The notes: generated by a model from the sequence alone, not told the origin. Shown: positions 26,655 through 36,334, counted from the first letter of the stretch. The stretch is 64,000 nt of DNA from Microcoleus sp. FACHB-68 (GCF_014695715.1 NZ_JACJOT010000018.1:372001-436000), one strand, 5' to 3'. Numbers and translations are program-made.

Positions 26655-28337
26655 ATGCCAAACTTTATGTTGCCCATTCTCAGTGCAGTGGCTAAACGTG
26701 CCAAAGCAAATTTTGTTCGTCAAACCGGCAAGACGGATGCCGTGCAGGAGAAATCCTTACGATCTGTGCTGCTAGCGCATCGAGATACAGAACTTGGGCG
26801 AAAATATCAATTGGGAGAGATCAAAACTATCGAGCAATTTCGAGAGCGCATCCCAATTTTACCTTACAGCAGTTATGAACCCTTAATGGAGCGGATTGCT
26901 AAAGGTGAGCAAAATATATTAACCGCTGAACCCGTCGTTTATTTAACACTCACCAGCGGTTCCACCGGCAAGAAAAAACTAATCCCAACCACCCGCCAAT
27001 CACAAAACATTGTCCGGCAGGCAACTTTAACCAGCATGGGGTTTTTAATAGAGGCGCTAGAGTGGCGAAAACTTCGGTTTGGCAAACTGTTAGTCACCAA
27101 CTCCGTACAACGCTGGGGACGTACCGAAGGCGGCATTGATTATGGTCCTGCAAGTGCCGGCGTTCTGCGAATGGATAACCGGCTTTACAAACAATTTTTT
27201 GCTCACCCTTACGAAGCCCTGCAAGTTGCTGACAGTCCCGCACGCCATTATATCTGTCTGCTATTTGCTTTACGCGATCCTTTAATGCGGGGAATGGTCG
27301 CTAATTTTCCCATGCTAATCTTGCGAACTTGTAATTATTTAGAGAAGTTTGCAGAGGAACTGATTCAAGATATTGACAAAGGAACGATCTCCAGCCGGCT
27401 AGAACTGGAACCCGAAATTAGAGCGCAATTAGAACAGCAATGGTCAGCCAATCCAAACCGGGCGCGTCAGTTGCGAGAAATCTTAAAATCTGAAGGCCGG
27501 CTCACTCCCAAACTCGCTTGGCCAGATATTTCTTTTGTTGCCAACGCACGCGGCGGAACCTCAGATTTTTATTTTGAAAGATTCCCTACTTATTTTGAAA
27601 ATACTCCGATTTTTGGGGCTGTTTTCTCATCAGCCGAAGGAATGTTTAGCATCTATCCAGATGTCAACACAGATGGCAGCGTTTTAGCAATTGAAAGCGG
27701 ATTTTTTGAATTTATTCCAGAAGATCAGTGGGACGAAGAACATCCAAAAACCTTACTCGCCACAGAAGTTAAAGCCGGCCAGCGCTATCGCATACTCACA
27801 ACCAACTATGGCGGTTTCTACCGATACGATATTGGCGATGTCATCGAAGTTGTGGGATTTTATGAAACGACTCCCTTAATTGTCTTTCGCTATCGACGAG
27901 CGGGGCAAATTTCCTCCACAACCGAAAAGACAACCGAAGCTCACGCCACACAAGTTATGAAAGCCTTGCAGCAAGAATTTAAGATTCCCTTAGAAGACTT
28001 CTGCATTACATTATCTGACAACGACTTCCCAGCGCGATATTTAATTAATATCGAACTCGCTGCCGGTTATCAATTGGAGAATCCTCAAGCCTTTTTAGAA
28101 ACTTGCGACCGCAAACTTCAAGAAGTCAATACTCACTATGAAATCTCTCGCAAAGATCCGATTCCGCCGCCAAGATTGAGAATTTTAGCACCCGGAAGTT
28201 TTGGGATCGTGCGCCAGCGTCAGATAGAAAAAGGCATTCCCGATTCCCAACTCAAATTTCCTCATATTAGTGAAGACCGGCAATTTCTTGCCGGCTTAGT
28301 CATAGAACAGGAAATCCGAATGAGCGAAGACAATTAA
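26655..28337 (+). CDS. GH3-family acyl-acid amido synthetase-like protein
   Basis: A 560-aa member of the ANL (adenylating) superfamily. The ATP-binding motif TLTSGSTGKKKLIPTT lies near residues 97-112, preceded by IPILPYSSYEPLMERIAKGEQNIL, which is characteristic of GH3. Later motifs include SAEGMFSIYPDVN, YRYDIGDVIEV (ATP/hinge) and FRYRRAGQISSTTEKTTEAH. Plant GH3 enzymes join amino acids to auxin, jasmonate or benzoates; bacterial relatives are found in some biosynthetic clusters. Its neighbours on the plus strand further down include a Rieske oxygenase and an alpha-oxoamine synthase. The convergent MFS gene ends 6 bp away. Confidence 0.88.
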   Translation: MPNFMLPILSAVAKRAKANFVRQTGKTDAVQEKSLRSVLLAHRDTELGRKYQLGEIKTIEQFRERIPILPYSSYEPLMERIAKGEQNILTAEPVVYLTLTSGSTGKKKLIPTTRQSQNIVRQATLTSMGFLIEALEWRKLRFGKLLVTNSVQRWGRTEGGIDYGPASAGVLRMDNRLYKQFFAHPYEALQVADSPARHYICLLFALRDPLMRGMVANFPMLILRTCNYLEKFAEELIQDIDKGTISSRLELEPEIRAQLEQQWSANPNRARQLREILKSEGRLTPKLAWPDISFVANARGGTSDFYFERFPTYFENTPIFGAVFSSAEGMFSIYPDVNTDGSVLAIESGFFEFIPEDQWDEEHPKTLLATEVKAGQRYRILTTNYGGFYRYDIGDVIEVVGFYETTPLIVFRYRRAGQISSTTEKTTEAHATQVMKALQQEFKIPLEDFCITLSDNDFPARYLINIELAAGYQLENPQAFLETCDRKLQEVNTHYEISRKDPIPPPRLRILAPGSFGIVRQRQIEKGIPDSQLKFPHISEDRQFLAGLVIEQEIRMSEDN

Positions 28338-28343
28338 AAATCA

Positions 28344-29552
28344 TTACCGGCTGGGAGCAAACAGTAACAACCCAGCCACCATTGCAACAATCGCCGCCGC
28401 ATAAAATACAGCCGCAATGCCACCGGCACCCAACACCGGCCCTAAAAACACCGGCGAAAGAAACTGGCCCAAAAATCCGGCCCCCGTGCCGGCAGCCAGC
28501 AAACTAGAACGCATCGTTGAAGGGGCCAAATTTGCTAAAGCCGCATAAAGACTCGGCAGGGCCAAACCAAACCCTACCCCAAAAAACACGGCTGCCGGCA
28601 GAATTGCGTTGAGGGTGCCCAGTTGCGCGATGGCCACCAGCATCGCAGCCATCAGCCCAAATCCCAGGGCGATGGCCCGATCAAGTCCCCATTTTTGGGA
28701 AATTCGGCTGCTTCCCAAAGCAGAAACAACCGCCGCACCAATCGCGGTGGATGCCAGGACAATGCCATTAACAACCGTGCCGGCGGCTAAAGTTTGTTTG
28801 AGATATTGGGGGACATAAATCAAGAAAGCATACATGGTTGCCGAGGCAAGGCTGAGAGTCACTAACAACCGCCAAGTCTGGCTGCGTTTCAGCAAAGCGC
28901 CCAACTGCTTGCCGTCCAACGCCAACCCCTTGGCCGGCTGCTGCTGCTTTTCTGGCAGAAAAAACAAGGCGAGTAGCGCCAGGGGCAACCCAATTGCGTA
29001 AAGATAGAAGGCAAATTGCCAGTGGGACGCGCCCACCCAGCCGCCTAGAAGTGGGAATAAAATGCCGGTAAGCGTTAAAGTGCTGGTGGCGTAGCCAATC
29101 GCTTGCGAACGTTCCGGTTCTTCATACAAACTGCCCAGCAAGCCCAGACTTGCCGCCGCAATGCCGCCACTGGCTGCCCCTAACAGCGCCCGTGTCGCTA
29201 AGAGGGGCCAAAAATTGGACATTAGAGCGCCGGCAACGCCAAATATCGCGTAGAGAATCAAGGAGGGAACCAGCACTTTCAGCCGGCTGAAGCGATCAGC
29301 TAAAATTCCTAAGAATGGGCTAAACAAGGCAATTGTTAAGCAGTGCATACTGACCAAATTGCCGGCTAGCACCGGATTGAGTTGAAGTTGCTGCACCACC
29401 TCCGGCAGCACCGGCGCAACAACTCCCCCGGCCATCGTGGTGAGAGAACCAGCCGCCAGCAATAACAGCAGCCGGCGATCTCGCAACATCGAGGGTTGTG
29501 GGTTAGGGTTAGTTGATTGGGATTTGGGGAGTAAAATCTTCAAGCTTTTCAC
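28344..29552 (-). CDS. MFS transporter, drug/metabolite efflux type
   Basis: A 402-aa transporter with about 12 hydrophobic segments. The loop between TM2 and TM3 has GILADRFSRLKVLV, the MFS signature (GxLaDrxGrkxxl), and a motif-C-like GGWVGASHWQFAFY follows TM5. The pattern is that of DHA1-type proton antiporters that export small molecules. It lies between the GH3-like gene (convergent) and the Rieske gene (divergent, 146 bp), so it could share regulation with the latter. M1 may be early; MLRDRRLLLLL at residue 22 is an alternative start. Substrate unknown. Confidence 0.88.
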   Translation of the reverse strand: MKSLKILLPKSQSTNPNPQPSMLRDRRLLLLLAAGSLTTMAGGVVAPVLPEVVQQLQLNPVLAGNLVSMHCLTIALFSPFLGILADRFSRLKVLVPSLILYAIFGVAGALMSNFWPLLATRALLGAASGGIAAASLGLLGSLYEEPERSQAIGYATSTLTLTGILFPLLGGWVGASHWQFAFYLYAIGLPLALLALFFLPEKQQQPAKGLALDGKQLGALLKRSQTWRLLVTLSLASATMYAFLIYVPQYLKQTLAAGTVVNGIVLASTAIGAAVVSALGSSRISQKWGLDRAIALGFGLMAAMLVAIAQLGTLNAILPAAVFFGVGFGLALPSLYAALANLAPSTMRSSLLAAGTGAGFLGQFLSPVFLGPVLGAGGIAAVFYAAAIVAMVAGLLLFAPSR

Positions 29553-29698
29553 GTTTCACATTTCACTTTTCACAGGTTTGTTCTGCTAGACTCCGGACAG
29601 TCTCAAGCCTAAACTTTAAAGTTTAAAGGCTACCGATTGACGAACACGGCACACAAAAGCTAAATATTTTCCCATACCTAAACACAGAGGCACAATTA

Positions 29699-30853
29699 AT
29701 GGAACTGGCTACAACTTTAAAAAGCCAGACAGTTCAGAACCAAGTCCGAGAAGTCGGAATCAACCCAAATCATTGGTATGGCGTTGGTTGGGCAGATCGG
29801 CTGCGAGTCGGTCAAATCATGCCGGTCGTGATTTGGCAACAAACGATTGCGGTTTACCGCGATGAAACCGGCGAACTCCACGCCCTAGAGGATGTCTGCC
29901 CTCACAAAGGCATCGCCCTGCATAAAGGCCAAGTCCAAGGACGCCACCTCGCTTGTGGGTATCATGGCTGGGAATTTGACGGCAGCGGCCAGTGCGTCAG
30001 CATTCCCTACCTCCCTCCAACGCAAAAACTTCCCTGCGCCAAAGCCCGCAGCTATGCCATTGCGGAAAAATATAATGTCATTTGGATCTTTCCTGGCGAT
30101 TCGGAAGAAGCTGCTAACTACGCGCTGCCCGATATGCCAGAATTTGATGATCCTGACTGGTTCATGGTGCCGGTGAGCGCCTACTTCAGAGCACATTTTT
30201 CCATGTGCAATGAAAATTCAATGGACGTTTTTCACGGTTATTTGCACCGCAACTTACAGGGGTGGTTCGATCCGGTTTTGCTGAGTTTGCGGGAGACGGA
30301 CGCAGCGGTTTGCGCTGAGTACAAAGTCTCCTATAAAAGTCGCATGGCCAAGTTTTTAGGCTTGACCGACAAGGGAAATGAAGTGACCACCCGCGTCGTC
30401 TCAACCGATTACCGCTATCCCAATTTTTACAGCTCTTTGGAAGGCGTTTCCACGCTGTATCTGATGCGGTTGCCGGTGGGTCCAACAGAAAGCCGGTCTT
30501 GCGCTCTATTCTTTTTTAAAGTTCCCCTGCCAAAATGGCTTCTCAATCCACTCAAACCTTTACTAAGCACGCTGCTTCAGCGCTTTTTTCTGCTGAAATT
30601 TCTTGCCCAAGATATTGAGATGGTTGAAAGCGAACAACAAAGCTATCTGGCCAACCCGCGCCGGCGCTATGTGGAAATCAATCCAGCGATTATTGCCGTT
30701 CAACGGTTGATTATTCGGCAGTATGAGCAATTTGTGCAAAAATCTAGTCAACCGAAAAACAATGCGAGCGGAAACTCCAAAGAATCTGTTCCGCTGTCTA
30801 AGGGCATGGCCTCAGGCCAAGCTGAGTTAACAAAAGAAACTTCAATTGGATGA
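29699..30853 (+). CDS. Rieske non-heme iron oxygenase
   Basis: A 384-aa oxygenase alpha subunit. The 2Fe-2S Rieske motif is CPHKGIALHKG ... CGYHGWEFDGSG (CxH and Cx2H, about residues 67-100). The mononuclear iron site NENSMDVFHGYLHR (about 171-184) supplies the bridging Asp and two His. The C-terminal third has an aromatic hydrophobic stretch (PLLSTLLQRFFLLKFL) as in PaO/Tic55-like and related membrane-associated oxygenases, but no clear CxxC tail. It needs a reductase, which is not encoded nearby. It lies 63 bp before the alpha-oxoamine synthase gene, so the two are probably cotranscribed. The substrate is unknown. Confidence 0.9.
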   Translation: MELATTLKSQTVQNQVREVGINPNHWYGVGWADRLRVGQIMPVVIWQQTIAVYRDETGELHALEDVCPHKGIALHKGQVQGRHLACGYHGWEFDGSGQCVSIPYLPPTQKLPCAKARSYAIAEKYNVIWIFPGDSEEAANYALPDMPEFDDPDWFMVPVSAYFRAHFSMCNENSMDVFHGYLHRNLQGWFDPVLLSLRETDAAVCAEYKVSYKSRMAKFLGLTDKGNEVTTRVVSTDYRYPNFYSSLEGVSTLYLMRLPVGPTESRSCALFFFKVPLPKWLLNPLKPLLSTLLQRFFLLKFLAQDIEMVESEQQSYLANPRRRYVEINPAIIAVQRLIIRQYEQFVQKSSQPKNNASGNSKESVPLSKGMASGQAELTKETSIG

Positions 30854-30916
30854 AAGCAGCCGTTTTCGCATTACTCGAATACAGTTGCCAGTCTGCTAAG
30901 GTGAGGGGAGTTTAAA

Positions 30917-32203
30917 GTGCAAGTCGTCAAAGAGTATGTTCAGCGCTGGTATGACAGTGGGCTAGATCCCGATGAGTATATTTGTCATCAAAAGCAGGGA
31001 AATTTAGTAGAGATCGAAGAAGCGACAACCGGCAAGCGTCAGACAGTTCTGACTTTCTGCACGAATGATGTCTTAGGTTTAGTTCAGAACCCGGCTGTAC
31101 GCCAAGCGGCAATTGATAGCATTCTTCAATATGGAACGTCGAACAGTTCCTGCTCAGTTTTGAGTGGGCGCATCGATCTACACCGGCAGCTGGAAGCTGA
31201 AATTTCGGCGTTTAAACATCTGCCTCACACTCAGCTATTTTTAAATGCCTGGATGGCGATGCAAGCCTTAATGGATGCGTTCTGTCATTTGGCAATTCCA
31301 GTGCCCGGATTTCAAAATACCCGCGAGACGTTGATTCTCACGGACGTTCTGAATCACGGTTGCATTGTTGCGGCGGTTGTCAATGCCGGCACCCGTTCTG
31401 GCAAGGTGTTTGGCAATAGCCCCCGTGTCCGTGTCAAGCCTTACCGGCACTGCGATATGGAAGATTTGGCTCGCAAGTTGCGCCGGTATGCTCGTCCAGG
31501 GGATCGAATTCTGGTCATCTCTGATGCTGTGTTTTCAATGGATGGGGACATCGCGCCGCTGCCAGATATGCTCGACGTGCTGCAACATTATGACGGCAGT
31601 GTGTTGGTAATGGATGAAGCTCATGCCAGCGGTGCCATTGGTGCCACCGGCAGGGGCATTTACGAACATTTTGGTATTTTGCCTCAACACGCGATTGAGC
31701 GGGGCATTGTCCCGCTGATTATGACGACATTCTCTAAGTTTGCCGCCTCTGCCGGTGCGGCCATTAGCAGTCATGTGGCTGAACTCATCCCCCTGTTGAA
31801 TGTCTCTCCCACTTCTATTGGCACCATTTCCCTGCCACCGCCGACAACGGCTGCAGCTTTGGAAAGCATTCGTCAAGTTCGCCAACATCCAGAATTGGTG
31901 AAAACCCTTCAGGAAAATACACAGTATTTGCGTTCGCGCTTAGCCGAGAATGATTTTATAAATATTGGCGAAACGAATGTTGTGCCGGTGCTCTTGCCAG
32001 CAGAAATCAATCCCAAGGAATTCGCCAGACAATTGATGGCACAACACGGGATTTGGGTTTCTCCCATCTGGTTTATCGCCAAACCCCGTATCCGAATTAC
32101 CGCCAACGCCCTCCATACGAAAGAGGAAATGGATCGTCTGGTTGCCGGCATGGTGGCAACGCGGGATTTGCTGTATCAACCCAAAACAACAATTAGCGCC
32201 TAA
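30917..32203 (+). CDS. Alpha-oxoamine synthase family PLP enzyme (BioF/KBL/SPT-like)
   Basis: A 428-aa fold-type I PLP enzyme. The PLP lysine is K274 in MTTFSKFAAS; D233 and H236 in VMDEAHASG hold the ring; the substrate loop GTSNSSCSVLSGRIDLHRQLE matches the family. These enzymes condense an amino acid with an acyl thioester with loss of CO2 (8-amino-7-oxononanoate, 2-amino-3-ketobutyrate, 3-ketosphinganine). Divergence at the catalytic region and the neighbours argue against ordinary biotin synthesis. The start is GTG with GGGGAG about 8 nt upstream. A 16-bp perfect hairpin follows 2 nt after the stop. A single-gene name is not safe. Confidence 0.85.
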   Translation: MQVVKEYVQRWYDSGLDPDEYICHQKQGNLVEIEEATTGKRQTVLTFCTNDVLGLVQNPAVRQAAIDSILQYGTSNSSCSVLSGRIDLHRQLEAEISAFKHLPHTQLFLNAWMAMQALMDAFCHLAIPVPGFQNTRETLILTDVLNHGCIVAAVVNAGTRSGKVFGNSPRVRVKPYRHCDMEDLARKLRRYARPGDRILVISDAVFSMDGDIAPLPDMLDVLQHYDGSVLVMDEAHASGAIGATGRGIYEHFGILPQHAIERGIVPLIMTTFSKFAASAGAAISSHVAELIPLLNVSPTSIGTISLPPPTTAAALESIRQVRQHPELVKTLQENTQYLRSRLAENDFINIGETNVVPVLLPAEINPKEFARQLMAQHGIWVSPIWFIAKPRIRITANALHTKEEMDRLVAGMVATRDLLYQPKTTISA

Positions 32204-32205
32204 AA

Positions 32206-32252
32206 ATTGGGTGGGCAAACTGTGGGATTCCACCCTAGTTTGCCCACCCAAT
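32206..32252 (+). repeat. 16-bp perfect inverted repeat after the oxoamine synthase gene
   Basis: attgggtgggcaaact and agtttgcccacccaat are perfectly complementary; the 15-nt interior can pair further (gtgg/ccac). No T-run follows, so it may stabilise or attenuate the message, or be a mobile palindromic repeat. Confidence 0.75.
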
Positions 32253-32329
32253 CAAAGTCTGGACAATCAATTTTTATTTCTAAAATCGAGAATACAGTTC
32301 TAGACTGAAAGCACAAGCGCTCTCTTTGC

Positions 32330-33949
32330 ATGAACCTGATCCGCCTTCTCCTGCAAACGTCTTGGCCGATCGTTGCCCTTGCTGCCCTCGCCGGCATTCT
32401 CAGTGGAGCGAGTGCGGCAGCACTCATTGCCCTGATCAATACAGCAATCACTCAAACTCAACTACCGGCAACACTAATTTGGAGTTTTGCCGGTGTTTGT
32501 TTTTTAAGGCTTACCACCAGTTTCGCCTCTCAAGTTCTGTTAATCCGTCTTTCTCAAAATGCCATTTTTAACCTAAGAATGCTTTTGAGCCGGCGGATTC
32601 TTGCCACTCCCTTATATCAGTTAGAGCAAATTGGTGCGCCTCGCCTCCTAGCCACCCTCACTGACGATATCCAATCGGTCGCTAACGTTGTTTTCAATAT
32701 TCCTTTCATCTGTATTGATATTGCCATCGTAATTAGCTGCTTAGCTTATCTGTGCTGGCTCTCTTGGAGTGTGTTCCTTTTCATTGTTGGTTTTCTCTTA
32801 TTAGGAATATTCAGCTACCAACTGCTAGATGCAAAAGCTGTACATTATCTTAAGCTAGCCCGCGACCGGCAAGATAGTTTATTTAAGCATTTCCGCACCA
32901 TGACTGAAGGGGCAAAAGAACTCAAATTGCACCGTGAACGCCGGCAAGCATTTTTATCTGAGGATCTACAAAATACCGCCCTATCTTCTCAACACCACAA
33001 TGTTGAAGGTCTGACTGTCTATGCTATTCTCGCCAGTTGGGGCCGAGTTTTATTCTTTATTGCCATTGGCGTGCTTGTGTTCATCCTGCCAAACTTACAA
33101 AAAATTGAGACGCCAATTTTGTCTGGTTTCGCACTCACGACACTCTATTTGGCGCAACCTTTAGAAGAAATTCTGGGGATTCTTCCTAACTTTAGTAGAG
33201 CCTCAGTTGCCCTAAACAAAATCGAGTCTTTGGGATTGTTACTATCCACTCATGCTGAAGAAGAATCGGCGATTTCCCTTACTGCCGGCTCAAATTGGCA
33301 GCGTCTGGAATTGGTAGGTGTAACTCACGCTTACCGGGGAGAGCGTGAGGAAGACAGCTTTATTCTTGGCCCCATCGATCTGACTTTCCATTCCGGAGAA
33401 CTAATTTTTATTGTAGGAGGTAACGGCAGCGGTAAGTCCACTCTCGCTAAATTGATTGCTGGGCTTTATATCCCTGAAGACGGCGAAATTCGTGTTGATA
33501 ATACCCCGATCAACAATCAGAACCGTGAATGGTATCGCCAGCAGTTTTCTGCGATATTTTCCGATTTTTATATATTCGATAAACTTTTGGGTTTAGGCAA
33601 CCCCAATTTAGAAACTAAAACAAAAGACTATCTGAGTAAACTACAACTCGAACATAAAGTTGAGGTTAAGGATGGTGTGCTTTCAACAACCGCTTTATCT
33701 CAAGGACAGCGCAAGCGTCTTGCTTTACTGACTGCTTATTTGGAAGACCGGCCTATTTATCTATTCGATGAATGGGCGTCCGATCAAGATCCAGTTTTTA
33801 AGGAAATTTTTTATACCCAACTTTTGCCAGAACTTAAAAGAAAAGGCAAAACAGTGCTGGTAATCAGTCACGATGACCGATATTTTTTCACAGCAGACAG
33901 ACTGGTTAAACTTGAATACGGAAAAGTGGAATATGAAAAGAAAATTTAA
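32330..33949 (+). CDS. ABC exporter, cyclic-peptide/siderophore type (SyrD/PvdE-like)
   Basis: A 539-aa fused transporter. Residues 1-290 form six hydrophobic segments (SWPIVALAALAGILSGASAAALIALINTA; VVFNIPFICIDIAIVISCLAY). The nucleotide-binding domain has Walker A GGNGSGKST at 363-371, signature LSQGQRKRLALL and Walker B IYLFDEWASDQDP, followed by the switch His in VISHDDRYF. The Q-loop/B style FDEWASDQDP is typical of the YojI/SyrD/PvdE group that exports peptides, siderophores or lipopeptides. It fits the biosynthetic-looking genes upstream. No NRPS or RiPP precursor is seen here. Confidence 0.9.
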   Translation: MNLIRLLLQTSWPIVALAALAGILSGASAAALIALINTAITQTQLPATLIWSFAGVCFLRLTTSFASQVLLIRLSQNAIFNLRMLLSRRILATPLYQLEQIGAPRLLATLTDDIQSVANVVFNIPFICIDIAIVISCLAYLCWLSWSVFLFIVGFLLLGIFSYQLLDAKAVHYLKLARDRQDSLFKHFRTMTEGAKELKLHRERRQAFLSEDLQNTALSSQHHNVEGLTVYAILASWGRVLFFIAIGVLVFILPNLQKIETPILSGFALTTLYLAQPLEEILGILPNFSRASVALNKIESLGLLLSTHAEEESAISLTAGSNWQRLELVGVTHAYRGEREEDSFILGPIDLTFHSGELIFIVGGNGSGKSTLAKLIAGLYIPEDGEIRVDNTPINNQNREWYRQQFSAIFSDFYIFDKLLGLGNPNLETKTKDYLSKLQLEHKVEVKDGVLSTTALSQGQRKRLALLTAYLEDRPIYLFDEWASDQDPVFKEIFYTQLLPELKRKGKTVLVISHDDRYFFTADRLVKLEYGKVEYEKKI

Positions 33950-34033
33950 TAAGAATTAAAACAAAAAAGTAAATTGTTAACCGATAATATATAAAAGCAA
34001 AAAAATGTATTATCCTATTATATAAAATTATAA

Positions 34034-35179
34034 ATGATAAAGGCGATGAATTTGACAAAAACAATTGAAATCAGGACTGTCACAACGCCGGCAGAGACGG
34101 AAATGTTTCTCGATGTGCCGGCACGGGTATATGCCAACGATCCCAACTGGGTGCCGCCCTTACGCAGCGATATTGCGAAGCAACTTGCACCAAGTAATCC
34201 CTTTTTTCAGTATGGCCGGCTGCAAGCATTTATTGCCCTTGTAGAAAATAAGCCGGTGGGACGGATTGTTGCTGCTATTAACAACCGGCTGATTGAACGC
34301 GAAGGTAAAAATTTGGGTTTATTTGGGTTTTTTGAGTGCATTAATGACTTTGAAATCGCCCAATCACTCTTAGAAGCTGCCTGCCGGTGGTTGCGAGAGC
34401 AAGGCATGAGCGAAGCACGGGGTCCGATTGATTTATCAACCCACAACAATTGTCTGTTTTTAGTCGAAGGTTTTGACTCACCGCCAATGGTGATGATGCC
34501 TTATAATCCCTCTTATTATCCAGAATTTATCGAGCTTCATGGCTGGCAAAAAGCCAAAGATGCCTGCGCTTATAATTTTCCTTTAGATAAACCGCTGCCG
34601 GCAGAATTTGAAAAAGCATATCGAATTGCTTGTAAATCAGGCGTTATTTTTCGCCCACTCAAAACAAAAGGCGAAGAATTTGAGCGAGATTGTATCAGCC
34701 TCTATCATTTATTTAACAAAGCATTTACGAATAATTGGAGTTCCACACCGAGAACAGAAGCAGAATTTTTAGAAGAAGCGAAATCGCTACAGCAACTGGT
34801 TGATCCGGATGTCTTTCCCATTGCTGAATACAACGGTGAAATGATTGGCTTTTTTATGGGATTGCCGGATTATAATATTCCTTTAAAACACGTTGCCGGT
34901 AAATTGAACTGGCTGGGTATCCTCAAATTTCTCTGGTATCGCCGGCAGATAGACCAAGGAAGAGTGATTGCCATCTGCTCACTACCAGAATACCGCCGAA
35001 AAATGGTTCCTTTGGCATTAATTTACTTAGGAATGAGCGGGGGTATTCAAAAAGGAAAACCTTATAAACAAGCCGAACTTTCGTGGGTTTGGGAAGATAA
35101 TTTTCCTTCTCGCAAACTAATTGAAGCTGCGGGGGGACAGCTTTATAAAAAATACCGAATTTACGAAAAGAGTTTATAA
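34034..35179 (+). CDS. GNAT-fold-like protein, possible N-acyltransferase
   Basis: A 381-aa protein that reads like two tandem GNAT-type halves: YANDPNWVPPLRSDIAKQL with FIALVENKPVGRIVAAINNRL in the first, and FPIAEYNGEMIGFFMGLPD with KQAELSWVWEDNFPSRKLIEAAGGQLYKKYRIYEKSL in the second; the last block is the typical end of this family. Many bacterial genomes carry it as an uncharacterised 'N-acetyltransferase'. It lies 84 bp after the ABC exporter and 26 bp before the adenosine deaminase gene. M5 (34046) is an alternative start. Substrate unknown. Confidence 0.72.
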   Translation: MIKAMNLTKTIEIRTVTTPAETEMFLDVPARVYANDPNWVPPLRSDIAKQLAPSNPFFQYGRLQAFIALVENKPVGRIVAAINNRLIEREGKNLGLFGFFECINDFEIAQSLLEAACRWLREQGMSEARGPIDLSTHNNCLFLVEGFDSPPMVMMPYNPSYYPEFIELHGWQKAKDACAYNFPLDKPLPAEFEKAYRIACKSGVIFRPLKTKGEEFERDCISLYHLFNKAFTNNWSSTPRTEAEFLEEAKSLQQLVDPDVFPIAEYNGEMIGFFMGLPDYNIPLKHVAGKLNWLGILKFLWYRRQIDQGRVIAICSLPEYRRKMVPLALIYLGMSGGIQKGKPYKQAELSWVWEDNFPSRKLIEAAGGQLYKKYRIYEKSL

Positions 35180-35205
35180 AAACAACCAAAAATAGGAATG
35201 GGCAA

Positions 35206-36264
35206 ATGGTTGAGCTGTCACAAACCGGCAAGACAAAAAATATCTCAAACCTTTCTGAAATGCCCAAAGCTGAACTTCACATTCATCTGGAAGGCTCACC
35301 ACGCTGGAGTAGCATCCGAGAGGCACTACACCGGCATACAAATTTGAATTTGCCAGATTTCCCTCCCTTTTACGCTCCGGGATTCCGATTTACGAAGTTT
35401 GCAGAATTTCAAGATTGCTTTCGGCGTTACATTCATCCTTGGTTAGCAACTCCATCGGGATATGCTGAAGTGATTCGCGATGTCATGGACTCGCTCATTC
35501 AGCAAAAAATTCGCTATGCAGAACTGAACTTTGATGCATCGGTTGTTGAGCGAGTTGGTGGGAATCTAGAAGAAGTTCTGCATCTTTTAGAAGCAGAAGT
35601 TGAACGGGCACGCGAGCAAGGAACCATTATTAGAATGATTGTGGGAATTGGGCGGAACCAAGGAGTCGAAAACGCAATTTATTGGGTGCAAAAACTGCTG
35701 CCATTTCCTATCATTTCTGGATTTGACCTGCATGGAGATGAAGCGGGATGGCCGGCAGATTTATTTCGTGAAGCTTTCGCACCCGTGCGAGAATCTGGGA
35801 AAAAAATAAAAGTTCATTCTGGGGAAATGGTAGGGCCAGAAAATATTCGAGCGGCAGTGGAAGGACTCGGTGTAACGCAAATTGGCCACGGCACGTCTGC
35901 CATCAAAGACCCAAAAGTTGTTGAGTTGCTGATTAAGCACAAAGTCTTGGTAGAAATGTGTCCAACCTCTAATGAGCGTCTTCAGAATGTTTCCGCCTAT
36001 GACAAGCACCCTATCTTAGCTTTAGATGCTGCCGGTGTCGCTGTAACAGTAAATTCCGATGATCCCAGTTTTTTCGGTGTAAATTTGACAGATGAAATGA
36101 GCCGGTTAATATCAGAACGGGATGTCACAGCAACTGAGTTGGCACGATGGACTCGAAATGCTTTTAATCAAGCAATTGTAGATGAGCCTACCCGCACTGG
36201 TTTACTGGCAGAGTTAGAGGCGTGGCTGCAAAATCCTGTGAAGTCTGAACCACCAGCAAGCTAG
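35206..36264 (+). CDS. Adenosine deaminase family protein
   Basis: A 352-aa TIM-barrel deaminase. Zinc and catalytic motifs: KAELHIHLEGSPRW (HxH), KVHSGEMVGPENIRAA (HxGE), IGHGTSAI and NSDDPSFF (the Asp pair near the metal). These match adenosine/adenine deaminases that convert adenosine to inosine. The first 16 residues before MPKAELHIH are not conserved-looking, so M17 could be the true start. A complete nucleoside-type ABC importer follows (36335-42736), which makes purine nucleoside salvage the likely role. It lies 26 bp after the GNAT-like gene. Confidence 0.88.
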   Translation: MVELSQTGKTKNISNLSEMPKAELHIHLEGSPRWSSIREALHRHTNLNLPDFPPFYAPGFRFTKFAEFQDCFRRYIHPWLATPSGYAEVIRDVMDSLIQQKIRYAELNFDASVVERVGGNLEEVLHLLEAEVERAREQGTIIRMIVGIGRNQGVENAIYWVQKLLPFPIISGFDLHGDEAGWPADLFREAFAPVRESGKKIKVHSGEMVGPENIRAAVEGLGVTQIGHGTSAIKDPKVVELLIKHKVLVEMCPTSNERLQNVSAYDKHPILALDAAGVAVTVNSDDPSFFGVNLTDEMSRLISERDVTATELARWTRNAFNQAIVDEPTRTGLLAELEAWLQNPVKSEPPAS

Positions 36265-36274
36265 ACTCTTTGGC

Positions 36275-36289
36275 TGCGTGCCTCACGCA
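36275..36289. repeat. Short perfect hairpin between ada-like and BMP genes
   Basis: tgcgtg-cct-cacgca is a 6-bp hairpin with a 3-nt loop in the 70-bp gap. It has no T-run and looks like a dispersed intergenic palindrome. Confidence 0.5.
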
Positions 36290-36334
36290 CCCTACTGATG
36301 ATTGCATTAACACGGATACTGTTTTAGAGGTCGC

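Noticed and set aside
30917-32203. Naming the PLP enzyme bioF
   Set aside because: Family motifs fit all alpha-oxoamine synthases, and the neighbours do not include biotin genes.
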